A DNA stretch of 64,000 bases from Zopfochytrium polystomum (Eukaryota; Chytridiomycota; Chytridiomycetes; Chytridiales; Chytridiaceae). This document shows, one piece after another, positions 51,926 through 64,000 of the stretch. How positions within the stretch are numbered: the first letter of the stretch is position 1; each line of letters starts with the position of its first letter. The stretch lies in assembly GCA_025765615.1 (NCBI GenBank), contig JAIVFJ010000243.1, forward strand, positions 26,418 through 90,417, in the 5' to 3' direction. The translations under genes and the position numbers were made by a program. Below the pieces are notes generated by a model, which saw only the letters and a program-made list of their open reading frames with translations, searched no databases and had not been told where the DNA came from.

Positions 51926-52089
51926 AGGCTCTCTCTGGCTTCTCCAGCTACACTTGTGGGTTCATGCAGGTTTTCACAAGTGTAGGGGGGTACATGGGTG
52001 GGTTCGAGTCCCACTGCTTGGCTGGCATTGTTGGACAGCCATGTACTCCAGGAGAAACAGTTGCCCCCTCTCTTTCTATTGCGGGGGTG
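51926..52089 (+). other. Structured 3' region with a perfect tRNA T-arm / box B
   Basis: Between the pol stop and the LTR lies a 10-bp hairpin (TACACTTGTG / CACAAGTGTA, 51949-51984). It is followed by GTGGG-TTCGAGT-CCCAC (51999-52015), which has the exact stem and loop of a tRNA T-arm and contains GGTTCGAGTCC (52001-52011), a perfect Pol III box B. No acceptor or anticodon arm of a full tRNA is found. It is conserved at 58847-58857 and, inverted, at 61424-61434. GCGGGGGTG next to the LTR is probably the polypurine tract. Confidence 0.55.
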
Positions 52090-53294
52090 TGTTGAGATTC
52101 GACCCACGGGGTACACTACGCCCGTTACTGATGATCCCTTTGAGAACTCCATCCAATCACATTGGATGGGGTGTTTGAAGGGCTCAGTAGATTCAATACT
52201 TGAATGGGGCGCTCAGAAGGGCTAATCTGTTCTCAATAAAAAGAGATAGGCAAAGGCGGCTGTTGTTCTAGCTTTGTTCATCCTACCGGTAGGAACAATG
52301 CAATTAGAACATGCACAAAAACGCTCAAACTACGCACTCTGCACATGTAACACAGCACAGCAAGCATGCAGAAGCAGTGTACCACTGCCCAATGCTCCGG
52401 AATTCCGCTCTCTGCATCGGAATTCCGCTCTCTGCATCGGAATTCCGCTCTCTGCATCGGAATTCCCTCCTGATCCGGAATTCCAGCTTTCCTGCTGTGC
52501 TGTGCAATCTGAGCAATGCAACAGGCATTTAGGAATCAGGGATTGCACCAATCACTGCATTTCTAAAAGTGAGATAAAAACTGAGCTCACCAGAGATTGC
52601 ACCAATCATTGGATTTCTAAAAACAAGGAAAAAAGCGGCTTGTTTCCCAAACAAGCTTCCTGATTTGGAAACAACCAAACCAATTTACAAGCAACTGTTT
52701 CTCAAACAAGCTGTAAATTGGTTCCTGGTGGTACTCAGCCCAGACAAAGTGCTCAGCCCAAGGTGGTACTCAGCCCTGGCTGGTACTTAGCCCTGGGTGG
52801 TGCACAGCCCAGGCTGGTACTCAGCCCTGGGTGGTGCTCAGCCCAGGCTGGTACTTAGCCCTGGCTGGTACTCAGCCCTGAGTGATGCCCAGCCCTGGGT
52901 GGTACTCAGCCCTGAATGGGTACTTAGCCCAGGATGGGGGTTGGTGCTCAGCCTGTTTTATCTCATTTCTGTGGCCTGCTCTGTGCAGCCCACTGCTCTC
53001 TCTGTTTTCTGATGGCTCCAACCTGCAGGAGTATAAAAGCAGCAACCTCTCACAGAGATCAAATAAGGAATCCAATCCCCTCCTTGCTGCTTTAACAGAA
53101 TCCAGTGCAAAACAAGCCAATCTCTCTTCCTCCATTTGCTCTCTCTTCCATCTCTGCCCACTCACTCCTCTCTCCTCTCTCCATCCTCTCACTCCTCTCC
53201 CTTTTCCATCATCACTGCTCTCTCTCTCTCTCTCTCTCTCTCTCTTCATCCCCACACACACCAAGTCCCTCCAGTCCTGGGTGGGATTTCATCA
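52090..53294 (+). repeat. Shared middle LTR of the Copia array
   Basis: 1205 bp with TG/CA ends. It serves as 3' LTR of copy A and 5' LTR of copy B, with TATAAAAG in the same relative place. The number of minisatellite units differs from the other LTRs. Confidence 0.88.
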
Positions 53295-53507
53295 CAAAGC
53301 TACCTACAAGCCGTCGGCCACACTTGTACGCTCGAACAGGGCCCTGCTGCTCTTACAAGAAAAGGGTTTCTGACTCTAAACAAGACCAACCTGTCTGTGA
53401 GCACCGGCTCACCAGCTACTTTAAGGCAACAAAGGGCTCTTGGCTCTCTACAAGAAAAGGGCTACCGCTCTAAACAAGTCCACTGGTCCACCAAGCCGCT
53501 ACCTAGC

Positions 53508-56500
53508 ATGTCTTCTTCGACCCCCAAGGCTGTCCGCTTCTCTTCTTACGGCTACCAGGCTTGGGAACTGCATGTGGAAGAAGTCATCAAGCCGGTCATG
53601 GCATACAATCTTGTTGCCAGCTTCCTCAAGCCTGATTACTTCGGTACGTTCAACGAGCACTGCACCAAGGTCGGCATCGGCGCTGCTCCTCCCAGTATTG
53701 GTTCTCCCCCTGAATCCTCTGCAACGGCGGAGGCCAAGGCTGCGTACAGTGAGATGTACCGTCTGCACCACGCTGCCCTTGACAAGTACCACACTGGTAT
53801 ACGCCAAGAACACAAGACCTACAGGGAGCTTGAGGCCCAACACGACAAGGCAGGTTGCTACCCTCGACTCCTGCTCGCGCATTGAGGATGTGCGCTCCAT
53901 GAATGCGGCAAACATCACCAACTGCGCTGACCGGTACAAGTGGCTCAATGACAAGTACGCCCTGCAGGACCACACTGGTTCACAGCAGGACAAGTGGCTT
54001 GCGACTTACAGTCGTTTGGCAAAACCCAGAGACTCTGGTCCGGCAGTCCAGGAGTGGTACACCACTCTGACCACACTGGTCACGGATTGGCCGAAGCATT
54101 TCAAATGTACTGCCACCACTTGCAGGGGTGTGACAAACATCCTGCGTTCTGCCATCATCCACAAAGCAAGGGAAACGCTGCCTGGACATGAAATCTTCTC
54201 TGGCGTTCGTCAAAATCTTCTCAAGGGGCTGTCAGGCTACGCCAACACCAGCGATCTCGTCAAGGAGTTGACAAACTGCCACACGCTGTACCAGCAAAGC
54301 AAAGAGAAGAACAGCAGACACTCTGCTCACCACGGCACTTCTGAGATGGAAACAGCTGCTTCAGCAAAGACCTCAGTGGCAACCAAGAAGCGCAAGATCG
54401 GTGAGGCACTCAACGGCAAGCCTACTTGTGACCTTCATGGAATCTGGGTCTCGCACTCTCGCGAGGAATGCCTCAAGTTCCCTCACGGGAAGTCAGAGCC
54501 AGCTCGCCCTGCAAAGAAGGCCAAGGGCAAGCAGCCTGCACACGCCAAAGAAGCCAAGGCCACGCCAGCTGATTCCAAGAAAGCTACTGAGACTGCCAAG
54601 ATTGCACGTGAGGTGGCTGCTAAAGAACACCACCAAGCCTCTTGCGCAGCCTCTGAGGACTTCTCCTCCCCACAAATGCTACAGGATGGATACTCCACCA
54701 CCACCTCCTGAAGCAGAAGACGTCGAAATGTTGGAGTTCAGTACTGAGGGTGCTGCGCGCCTTGCAGACACTTCAGCTCTGGACGACTTCCTTTCAGTAG
54801 AAAGGGCACTTGCGGCACGGGAGTTTGAAATTGGAACATGCCAGGCCGTTGAGGTGGAGGAGGAATTTGAAGTGGAACTCACAGTTACACTTCTTGACGG
54901 CAGAATGGATCCAGACTGGATCACTGACAACATTGTCTCAAACGTCGGCTACAAAGTGATGTACGAATCTGGGCGTTTCCTCTACCGCAACGTCACCTAC
55001 CGCCGCATCTACGAGACTGCGCTGATGGCAAGACTTGCTGGCGGCAACCCACACCAGGTCATCCTTGACTCTGGGGCTTCCAGGACAATGTCGCCTTGTG
55101 AAGAGCACTTCACAAACTTGCGGCCCACCTCCCAGCAGATCAAAACAGCTGACGGCTTTGCAACTGCCACTGGAGTGGGCGACTTCACCCTGTTCGTTAA
55201 CGGAAGAGCTCTCATCATGAGGAACTCGCTCTATGTGCCAGAGTTCTCAGACACTCTACTCTCGGTTCAGCAAATCGTGCGGCAGACAGGTCACAACGTG
55301 ACTTTCACAGCAGACACAGCCCTATTGCATCCTCGGGTACATGGTTCAGACTTTACCATTGCTCACAGGGACACAGGGAATGTTTATGTTGTGGACCCTT
55401 CTCTTCTGACGGGACATACTGGTCTCGACAGGGCAGAACTTGGAAGGGACGCGCCGACTCCTTCGGGGGACGCCCCAGGTGAGTCGCAACAGCAAACTGC
55501 TCCTTTGCAAACTGCAACCCCAACTTTAAGTCAAACTGACCCAGACCCTTTACCAAACCCTCAGAACATTGAAGCAGTCCGAGCTCTTCACAAGAAATTT
55601 GGTCACCTGTCTTTATCTTCTTTGAAGCGTACTTGGTCAAATCTGAATAAAGTTGGTCATTCATTTTTCCTCATTCATGACATTCCCTGCGTGACATGTG
55701 ATGTTGGGAAATTGAAAGCTTCGCCTATCCACTCCACTTCCAGACCAAACACCACACTGCTTGGTCGTTTACACACTGATGCTGTCCCACTGCCCGCACG
55801 TGGACACCATGGTGAAAAACATTGGCAACTGGTTGTGGAAGAGTCAACCCGTTGGCTTGACATTGAGTTCCTCAACTCTTTGTCCGACGCGCCCACAAGA
55901 TTCCGGTCTACGATCGAAAGGTTTGAACAACAACATGGCAAACATATCACATCTGTGCGCTGTGACAGGGGGGAAATCTTCAAAGATGGAGAATTCAAAA
56001 CTTGGGCCAATACTCGGCATCCTCCTATTGTTTTAGAACCTAGTCCTGCATTCACCAAGGAATTCAATGGGCTGGTAGAACGTCAGGTCAACACTCTCAA
56101 AGACATGGCACACTGCATGCTCTTAGAGTCACGATTGCCCCACTCTTTCTTTGTGTATGCAGTCCGCTACGCAGCATACATCAAGAACAGGGTTTACCAC
56201 TCTTACACTAAGAAAACACCTTACGAAGCTTGGTACGGTGAAAAGCCAAATGTTGATCACATCCGCACCTTTGGCTGTTTGGTTATCCACCGTATCCCAA
56301 AGGAAAAGCGAACGCTTAAACATCCTGACAAAGGGGCGCCAGGCATATTCTTAGGGTATAAAGGAAACACTCTTCCAGTTGTCTACGACTTGAAAACCCA
56401 GAGAATATCGGAACACTTCCATGTCTCCTTTCACGAAAATGTTTTTCCTGGCATTGTGCGGAACTGGAGACAGTTCCTTCATGACTCCCGCTTGAAGGAA

Positions 56501-58770
56501 TGGGGACCAGTCCAACCCACAGCTCAGGATTTCCAATATCTTTCCTCCTCGTTGCATACCCCCGCTATGTCCACTGATCCAGATGTGGCACATCCTGACG
56601 CTCTGTCTGACTCACAAGAAGACGATGTACCACCTGCAGAATCACAGGGGGGAGATCTACAGCCGGGTATGCTATACGACGCTTCTGATTCTGAACCAGA
56701 GTCAATACCTGATGAACAGGAAATCCCTCCTAGGGAGCGCTCAACTTCCCCTGACATTCTAGCTTTGCCAGAGTCAACAGGGGAGGCAACAAATCCCCCA
56801 ATCATACCACGAGAGCCATCAGGTTTACGTGACTACCTGGCATTGAAGGCAAACCTTTGTAAACTACGAACAAAACCATCAATTGCCACAAGTCCTTCCA
56901 CTTACAGTCGGAAAACACTCCGCGCTTTAACTGCAAGAATTCGTAAACTACGAATAGCACGGGGACAATTTCGTGAACTCTACCAAACGCTCAAAGCATA
57001 CACTGTGCTTGAGCCAGAGGAAGTCACAGCATATCCAACAGAAAGGATCCACCAGCGGGACTTACCGCCACTCCCTGCTTCGCATAAAGAGGCCATGCGT
57101 TCTCCTTTTGCAAAGTATTGGAAGGCAGCTCAACTCTCAGAGATCAATTCGATCACATCAAAGCATGTCTGGGACTTAGTGGCTCGACCTAAAGGGCGTA
57201 AGATACTCAAGCCCAAATGGGTTTTTGCCTACAAGTTTGACAGTGAAGGGTACCTTGAACGCTTCAAGGCTCGCCTTGTTGGTCGGGGTTACACTCAGAT
57301 CTTTGGTCAGGACTACAATGAGACCTTCTCCCCTGTCGTCCGCAGCTCCTCCATAAGGGCAATCCTTGCTATCTCGTTGCTGTTTGACCTCATACTTGCA
57401 GGCCTTGATGTCGAAACCGCATACTTGAACGCCAAACTGGACATTGAAAACTTCATGGAACAACCAGAAGGCTTTGAGATAAGTGGTGCAGACGGGATAC
57501 TTCTTGTCTGTTTACTCAGGAAGAGTCTGTACGGACTGCACCAGTCTGGTCGACAGTGGTACAAAACAATCCGCGACTTCCTAGTAGGAAATTGGATTTA
57601 CGCAATTGAAGACTGACCACTGTGTCTTTGTGCAAAGGCACCCTGATGGAAAGGTCAAGACCATCATCACTCTATACGTAGATGACATCCTCATCTTCAG
57701 TCACACTGAAGAAGAAATTGCCAAAATTCTTTCTCTGATCAAATCAAAGTTCAAAATCCGCGAGGACCTCAACCCAAAAGTTGCTGTTGGCATCCAAGTT
57801 GAGAAAATCAAAGATGGAATCTTTATTGGACAGAAAAACTACACACAGCATGTCTTGGAGGAAGCAAACTACTGGTGTGACGATGAAGGCTTACCTGTCA
57901 AAATCAAAGCAACTCCCATGTCCACGACATGGATGCACGATGTGGACTCTGGAAAACTTCCACAAAAAGAGTCGGAATACTTCCGAAGCACACTCATGCA
58001 ACTTGCTTACCTTGCAAACTTGACGCGCCCTGACATTGCGTATGCTGTGAATACACTTGCACAATACCAGTCCAGCTCCAACCCATTCAGATTCCCTTGC
58101 GCTTGACAGATTGCTGCGATATGTCCGCGCTACCTGGGATCATGGACTTTTCTACCAGAAGGGAGACTCCCAGATGACATGCATCACCAATGCAACGCTC
58201 CCAGAGGTAGAGAAAGCTGCGGGTATTTCTTACCCAGAGTGGGATGAACCACATGGCTACGCTGATGCCAGCTATGCTGAAGAGGATGGACGCAAGTCGA
58301 GGTCAGGGCATGTGTTCATGCTTTGCGGGGGTGCTATTACATGGTACAGCAAGAAACAATCAGTTGTCGCTTTGTCCTCAACTGAGGCGGAATACTTCTC
58401 CCTTACTGAGGCCATCAAAGAGGCAATCTGGCTACGAATGCTCTTCCAGGAGCTGGGTATGGATTTAAATAAGCCCACTACTGTTTTTGAAGACAATCGT
58501 TCAACCATAGCTATTGCTATGAATCCAATACACCATGGTCGGGTCAAACACTTTGACGTGAGGTTGCATTTCATACGGGACCACTTGGAGAAAAAGGAGG
58601 TTCAACTCATTCATTGCCCAACGGACATGATGATTGCCGACCTTCTCACCAAAGCTCTTCCTGCAGCTCAACATGCAAAGCTTGCATCACTGATGGGAAT
58701 TTGCAGTCTCGCCGACCTCCAAGGTGTAAGCGTGGTGCCCACGCTCAAATCAGCACAACGCTTAGTCTAA
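53508..58770 (+). pseudogene. Copia copy B gag-pol, four single-base insertions
   Basis: Nearly identical to copy A but broken by one extra base near 53851 (in Gag), 54661 (before protease), 57586 (in RT) and 58072 (before RNase H); it also lacks 3 nt near 54945. All domain motifs, including DSGAS, the integrase triad and YVDD, can be read between the breaks. It lacks the Gag/Pol insertion seen in copy A. Either decay after insertion or insertion-type sequencing error. Confidence 0.9.
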
Positions 58771-58935
58771 AGGCTCTCTCTGGCTTCTCCAGCTACACTT
58801 GTGGGTTCATGCAGGTTTTCACAAGTGTAGGGGGGTAGCATGGGTGGGTTCGAGTCCCACTGCTTGGCTGGCATTGTTGGACAGCCATGTACTCCAGGAG
58901 AAACAGTTGCCCCCTCTCTTTCTATTGCGGGGGTG

Positions 58936-60088
58936 TGTTGAGATTCGACCCACGGGGTACACTACGCCCGTTACTGATGATCCCTTTGAGAACTCCATCC
59001 AATCACATTGGATGGGGTGTTTGAAGGGCTCAGTAGATTCAATACTTGAATGGGGCGCTCGGAAGGGCTAATCTGTTCTCAATAAAAAGAGATAGGCAAA
59101 GGCGGCTGTTGTTCTAGCTTTGTTCATCCTACCGGTAGGAACAATGCAATTAGAACATGCACAAAAACGCTCAAACTACGCACTCTGCACATGTAACACA
59201 GCACAGCAAGCATGCAGAAGCAGTGTACCACTGCCCAATGCTCCGGAATTCCGCTCTCTGCATCGGAATTCCGCACTCTGCATCGGAATTCCGCTTCCTG
59301 ATCTGGAATTCCTCTCTCTGCACCGGAATTCCGCTTCCTGATCTGGAATTCCAGCTTTCCTGCTGTGCTGTGCAATCTGAGCAATGCAACAGGCATTAAG
59401 GAATCAGGGATTGCACCAATCACTGCATTTCTAAAAGTGAGATAAAAACTGAGCTCACCAGAGATTGCACCAATCATTGGATTTCTAAAAACAAGGAAAA
59501 AAGCGGCTTGTTCCCCAAACAAGCTTCCTGATTTGGAAACAACCAAACCAATTTACAAGCAACTGTTTCTCAAACAAGCTGTAAATTGGTTCCTGGTGGT
59601 ACTCAGCCCAGACAAAGTGCTCAGCCCAAGGTGGTACTCAGCCCTGGCTGGTACTTAGCCCTGGTGGTGCACAGCCCCTGGTGATGCAGCCCTGGGTGGT
59701 ACTCAGCCCTAGATGGGTACTTGCCCAGGGGGTTGGTGCTCAGCCTGTTTTATCTCATTTCTGTGGCCTGCTCTGTGCAGCCCACTGCTCTCTCTGTTTT
59801 CTGATGGCTCCAACCTGCAGGAGTATAAAAGCAGCAACTCTCACAGAGATCAAAAGGAATCCAACCCCCTCCTTGCTGCTTTGACAGAATCCAGTGCAAA
59901 ACAAGCCAATCTCTCTCTCCTCCATTTGCTCTCTCTTCCATCTGCCCACTCACTCCTCTCTCCTCTCTACATCCTCTCACTCCTCTCCTCCCTCTCCCTT
60001 TCCTCCATCACTCACTGCTCTCTCTCTCTCTCTCTCTCTCTCATCCCCACACACACCAGTCCCTCCAGTCCTGGGTGGGATTTCATCA
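58936..60088 (+). repeat. Right LTR of the Copia array
   Basis: 1153 bp, TGTTGAG...TTTCATCA. Shorter than the others through loss of minisatellite units near 59690. Unique sequence begins at 60089. Confidence 0.88.
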
Positions 60089-60164
60089 GTAATGAATGCT
60101 CTGATGCAGATTTGGCCTATACAAATATGCTGTTGAGGTATTTGTTTCTGATATCACTGTGCCA
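60089..60164. other. 76-bp spacer between inverted Copia LTRs
   Basis: Unique AT-rich sequence, not part of either LTR. It forms the loop of a very large inverted repeat. Confidence 0.7.
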
Positions 60165-61345
60165 TGATAAATCCCATCCCAGACTGGAGGGACTTGTGTG
60201 GTGGGATGAAGAGAGAGAGGGAGAGAGAGAGAGTGAATGATGGAGGTAGAGTAAAGAGGATGGATGTAATAGATGAGTGAGTGGGGCAGAGAATGGAAGA
60301 GAGAGCAAACTGGAGGAAGAGAGATTGGCTTGTTTTTGCACTGGATTCTGTTAAATGCAGCAAGGAGGGTGATGGGACTTCCTTGTTTGATCTCTGTGAG
60401 AGGTTGCTGCTTTCATACTCCTGCAGGCTTGGTGAGCCATCAGAAAACAGAGGGAGCAGTGGGCTGCACAGAGCAGGCCACAGAAATGAGATAAAACAGG
60501 CTGAGCACCAAGCCCCAGCCGGGCTAAGTACCCATTCAGGGCCTGAGTATCACCCAGTGCTGGGCATCACTCAGGGCTGAATACCAGCCAGGCTGAGATA
60601 CCATCCTGGGCTGAGCACCACCCAGGGCTGAGTACCAGCCTCGGCTGTGCACCACCCAGGGCTAAGTACCAGCCAGGGCTGAGTACCACCTTGGGCTGAG
60701 CACTTTGTCTGGGCTGAGTACCACCAGGAACCAATTTACAGCTTGTTTGAGAAACAGTTGCTTGTAAATTGGTTTGGTTGTTTCCAAATCAGGAAGCTTG
60801 TTTGGGAAACAAGCCGCTTTTTTCCTTGTTTTTTAGAAATCCAATGATTGGTGCAATCTCTGGTGAGCTCAGTTTTATCTAACTTTTAGAAATGCAGTGA
60901 TTGGTGCAATCCCTGATTCCTAAATGCCTGTTTACATTGCTCAGATTGCACAGCACAGCAGGAAAGCTGGAATTCCGGATCAGGGAGTGGAATTCCGATG
61001 CAGAGAGCGGAATTCCAGATCAGGAAGCGGAATTCCGATGCATGGGGCAGTGGTACACTGCTTCTGCATGCTTGCTGTGCTGTGTTACATGTGCAGAGTG
61101 CGTAGTTTGAGCGTTTTTGTGCATGTTCTAATTGCATTGTTCCTACCGGTAGGATGAACAAAGCTAGAACAACAGCCGCCTTTGCCTATCTCTTTTTATT
61201 GAGAACAGATTAGCCCTTCCGAGCGCCCCATTCAAGTATTGAATCTACTGAGCCCTTCAAACACCCCATCCAATGTGATTGGATGGAGTTCTCAAAGGGA
61301 TCATCAGTAACGGGCGTAGTGTACCCCGTGGGTCGAATCTCAACA
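60165..61345 (-). repeat. 3' LTR of Copia copy C
   Basis: 1181 bp; plus strand TGATAAATCCC...GAATCTCAACA, i.e. TGTTGAG...TCA in element sense. One base shorter at its end than the A/B LTRs, with rearranged minisatellites. Confidence 0.85.
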
Positions 61346-61509
61346 CACCCCCGCAATAGAAAGAGAGGGGGCAACTGTTTCTCCTGGAGTACATGGCTGT
61401 CCAACAATGCCAGCCAAGCAGTGGGACTCGAACCCACCCATGCACCCCCCTACACTTGTGAAAACCTGCATGAACCCACAAGTGTAGCTGGAGAAGCCAG
61501 AGAGAGCCT

Positions 61510-64000
61510 TTAGACTAAGCGTTGTGCTGATTTGAGCGTGGGCACCACGCTTACACCTTGGAGGTCGGCGAGACTGCAAATTCCCATCAGTGATGCAAGC
61601 TTTGCATGTTGAGCTGCAGGAAGAGCTTTGGTGAGAAGGTCGGCAATCATCATGTCCGTTGGGCAATGATTGAGTTGAACCTCCTTTTTCTCCAAGTGGT
61701 CCCGGATGAAATGCAACCTCACGTCAAAGTGTTTTACCCGGCCATGGTGTATTGGATTCATAGCAATAGCTATGGTTGAACAATTGTCTTCATAAACAGT
61801 AGTGGGCTTATTTAAATCCATACCCAGCTCCTGGAAGAGCATTTGTAGCCAGATTGCCTCTTTGATGGCTTCAGTAAGGGAGAAGTATTCCGCCTCAGTT
61901 GAGGACGAAGCGACAACTCATTGTTTCTTGCTGTACCTTGTAATAGCACCCCTGCAAAGCATGAACACGTGCCCTGACGTCGACTTGCGGCCATCCTCTT
62001 CAGCATAGCTGGCATCAGCGTAGCCATGTGGTTCATCCCACTCTGGGTAAGAAATACCCGCAGCTTTTCTCTACCTCTGGGAGCGTTGCATTGGTGATGC
62101 ATGTCATCTGGGAGTCTCCCTTCTGGTAGAAAAGTCCATGATCCCAGGTAGCGCGGACATATCGCAGCAATCTGTCAAGCGCAAGGGAATCTGAATGGGT
62201 TGGAGCGGACTGGTATTGTGCAAGTGTATTCACAGCATACGCAATGTCAGGGCGCGTCAAGTTTGCAAGGTAAGCAAGTTGCATGAGTGTGCTTCGGAAG
62301 TATTCCGACTCTTTTTGTGGAAGTTTTCCAGAGTCCACATCGTGTATCCATGTCGTGGACATGGGAGTTGCTTTGATTTTGACAGGTAAGCCTTCATCGT
62401 CACACCAGTAGTTGCTTCCTCCAAGGCATGCTGTGTGTAGTTTTTCTGTCCAATAAAGATTCCATCTTTGATTTTCTCAACTTGGATGCCAACAGCAACT
62501 TTTGGGTTGAGGTCCTTGCGGATTTTGAACTTTGACTTGATCAGAGAAAGAATTTTGGCAATTTTTTTCTTCCGTGTGGACTGAAGGATGAGGATGTCAT
62601 CTACATATAGAGTGATGATGGTCTTGACCTTTCCAGCAGGGTGCCTTTGCACAAAGACACAGTGGGTCAGTCTTCAATTGCACAAATCCAATTTCTACGA
62701 GGAAGTCGCGGAGTGTTTTGTACCACTGTCGACCAGACTGGTTGTAGTCCGTACAGACTCTTCCTGAGTAAACAGACAAGAAGTATCCCGTCTGCACCAT
62801 GTAATCGTCAAAGCCTTCCTGTTGTTCCATGAAGTTTTCAATGTCCAGTTTGGCGTTCAGTATGCGGTTTCGACATCAAGGGCCTGCAAGTATGAGGTCA
62901 AACAGCAACGAGATGCAAGGATTGCCCTTATTGAGGAGCTGCGGACGACAGGGGAGAAGGGTCTCATTGTAGTCTGACCAAAGATCTGAGTGTAAACCGC
63001 CGACCAACAAGGCGGGCCTTCAAAGCGTTGGTTCAACAAGGTACCCGTCACTGTCAAACGTGTAGGCAAAAACCCATTTGGGGCTTGAGAATCTTACGCC
63101 CTTCAGGTCGAGCCACAGAAGTCCCAGACATGCTTTGGACGTGATTGAATTGATCTCTGAGAGTTGAGCTGCCTTCCAATACTTTGCAAAAGGAGAACGC
63201 ATGGCCTCTTTATGCGAAGCAGGGAGTGGCGGTAAGTCCCCCTGGTGGATCCTCTCTGTCGGATATGCTGTGACTTCCTCCGGCTCAAGCACAGTGTACG
63301 CTTTGAGCGTTTGGTAGAGTTCACGAAATTGTCCCCGTGCTATTCGTAGTTTACGAATTCTTGCAGTTAAGCGCGAGTGTTTTCCGACTGTAAGTGGAAG
63401 GACTTGTGGCAATTGATGGTTTTGTTTGTAGTTTACAAAGGTTTGCCTTCAATGCCAGGTAGTCACGTAAACCTGATGGCTCTCGTGGTATGATTGGGGG
63501 ATTTGTTGCCTCCCCTGTTGACTCTGGCAAAGCTAGAATGTCAGGGGAAGTTGAGCGCTCCCTAGGAGGGATTTCCTGTTCATCAGGTATTGACTCTGGT
63601 TCAGAATCAGATGCGTTTAGCATACCCGGCTGTAGATCTCCCCCCTGTGATTCTGCAGGTGGTAATCATCGTCTTGTGAGTCAGACAGAGCGTCAGGATG
63701 TGCCACATCTGGATCAGTGGACATAGCGGGGGTATGCAACAGGAGGAAAGATATTGGAAATCCTGAGCTGTGGGTTGGACTGGTCCCCATTCCTTCAAGC
63801 GGGAGTCATGAAGGAACTGTCTCCAATTCCGCACAATGCCAGGAAAATCATTTTCGTGAAAGGAGACATGGAAGTGTTCCGATATTCTCTGGGTTTTCAA
63901 GTCGTAGCAACTGGAAGTGTTTCCTTTATACCCTAAGAATATGCCTGGCGCCCCTTTGTCAGGATGTTTAAGCGTTCGCTTTTCCTTTGGGATCGGTGGA
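61510..64000 (-). pseudogene. pol: Copia copy C pol remnant
   Basis: Ends LKSAQRLV with stop at 61510-61512, as in copies A and B. RNase H (DNCSTIAIAMNPIHHGRVKHFD), RT with YVDD (LYVDDILILQ) and the RT N-terminal part (AKYWKAAQLSEINSI) are spread over several frames. The region at the window edge encodes the integrase tail HPDKGAPGIFLGYK. Non-functional. Confidence 0.88.

Larger units (their letters stand above)
45213..60088 (+). mobile_element. Tandem Copia array: LTR-int-LTR-int-LTR (copies A and B)
   Basis: Two full internal regions on the plus strand share the middle LTR (45213-46449, 52090-53294, 58936-60088). Both encode Gag, protease, integrase, RT and RNase H in the Ty1/Copia order. 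The internal regions are nearly identical. The array probably arose by unequal recombination between LTRs. The flanks CCTAT (left) and GTAAT (right) do not match, and the first 70 bp of the left LTR are rearranged, so the original target site is not preserved. Confidence 0.9.
60165..64000 (-). mobile_element. Copia copy C, inverted and degenerate, runs off the window
   Basis: Minus-strand member of the same family as A/B: 3' LTR at 60165-61345, then the conserved 3' region, then pol from the end of RNase H back to the integrase C-terminal region at the window edge. It is more diverged than A and B, with many frame changes. Confidence 0.88.

Noticed and set aside
51985..52030. Complete tRNA gene
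   Set aside because: Only the T-arm is present; no matching acceptor 5' strand or anticodon arm.
45208..60093. Target-site duplication around the Copia array
   Set aside because: The five bases on the left (CCTAT) and right (GTAAT) do not match.

Overview
The window is nuclear DNA of a fungus, most likely a chytrid (Chytridiomycota). Genes have several short GT-AG introns (about 50-165 nt) and no operons. Several products belong to families known mainly from fungi (DUF1769, DUF4436). Degenerate ankyrin-like repeats with the signature xLxWWKxSGLExKYSE, which I associate with large chytrid paralogue families, occur in six places. The chytrid assignment is inference; the splice sites and motifs were read directly from the sequence.

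Layout. 1-5.3 kb: fragments of WW-repeat genes, one intact WW-repeat gene (3928-4959, minus), an intact SAM methyltransferase (1260-2429) and a decayed copy of it. 6.75-12.05 kb: a complete, apparently young Ty3/Gypsy chromovirus on the minus strand, with identical 353-bp LTRs and a 5-bp target duplication. 13.4-32.0 kb: a gene island holding a DUF4436 membrane protein, mitochondrial enoyl-CoA hydratase, Hsp20, a small Lys/Ala-rich protein, a sterol-desaturase-like protein with frame breaks, a DUF1769 protein, acetoacetyl-CoA thiolase, a Pro-rich membrane protein, a CDADC1-like deaminase and a secreted CAP-ricin-B lectin. 32.2-39.7 kb: a decayed RNase-H-bearing LINE interrupted by a second, broken copy of the same Gypsy family, which itself carries a nested solo LTR. 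39.7-43.5 kb: a truncated and an intact FAD monooxygenase, then a START-domain protein. 43.5-64 kb: a fragment of one Copia family, then two tandem copies of another Copia family sharing LTRs, then a third inverted copy running off the window.

Most notable observation. The Gypsy LTR upstream region is packed with correctly phased heat-shock elements (alternating nGAAn/nTTCn units, up to eight in a row), plus a three-unit element just upstream of the TATA box. The same element has no tRNA-type primer-binding site. Instead, 11 nt just inside the 5' LTR are perfectly complementary to the predicted 5' end of its own mRNA, the hallmark of Tf1/sushi-type self-priming. Together these suggest a heat-responsive, self-primed chromovirus that is intact at 6.75-12.05 kb.

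Several host and element genes are otherwise intact but carry single-base insertions; sequencing error is a real alternative to true decay. Exon coordinates were worked out by hand from splice consensus and reading-frame phase. Family names rest on motif recognition without database searches.
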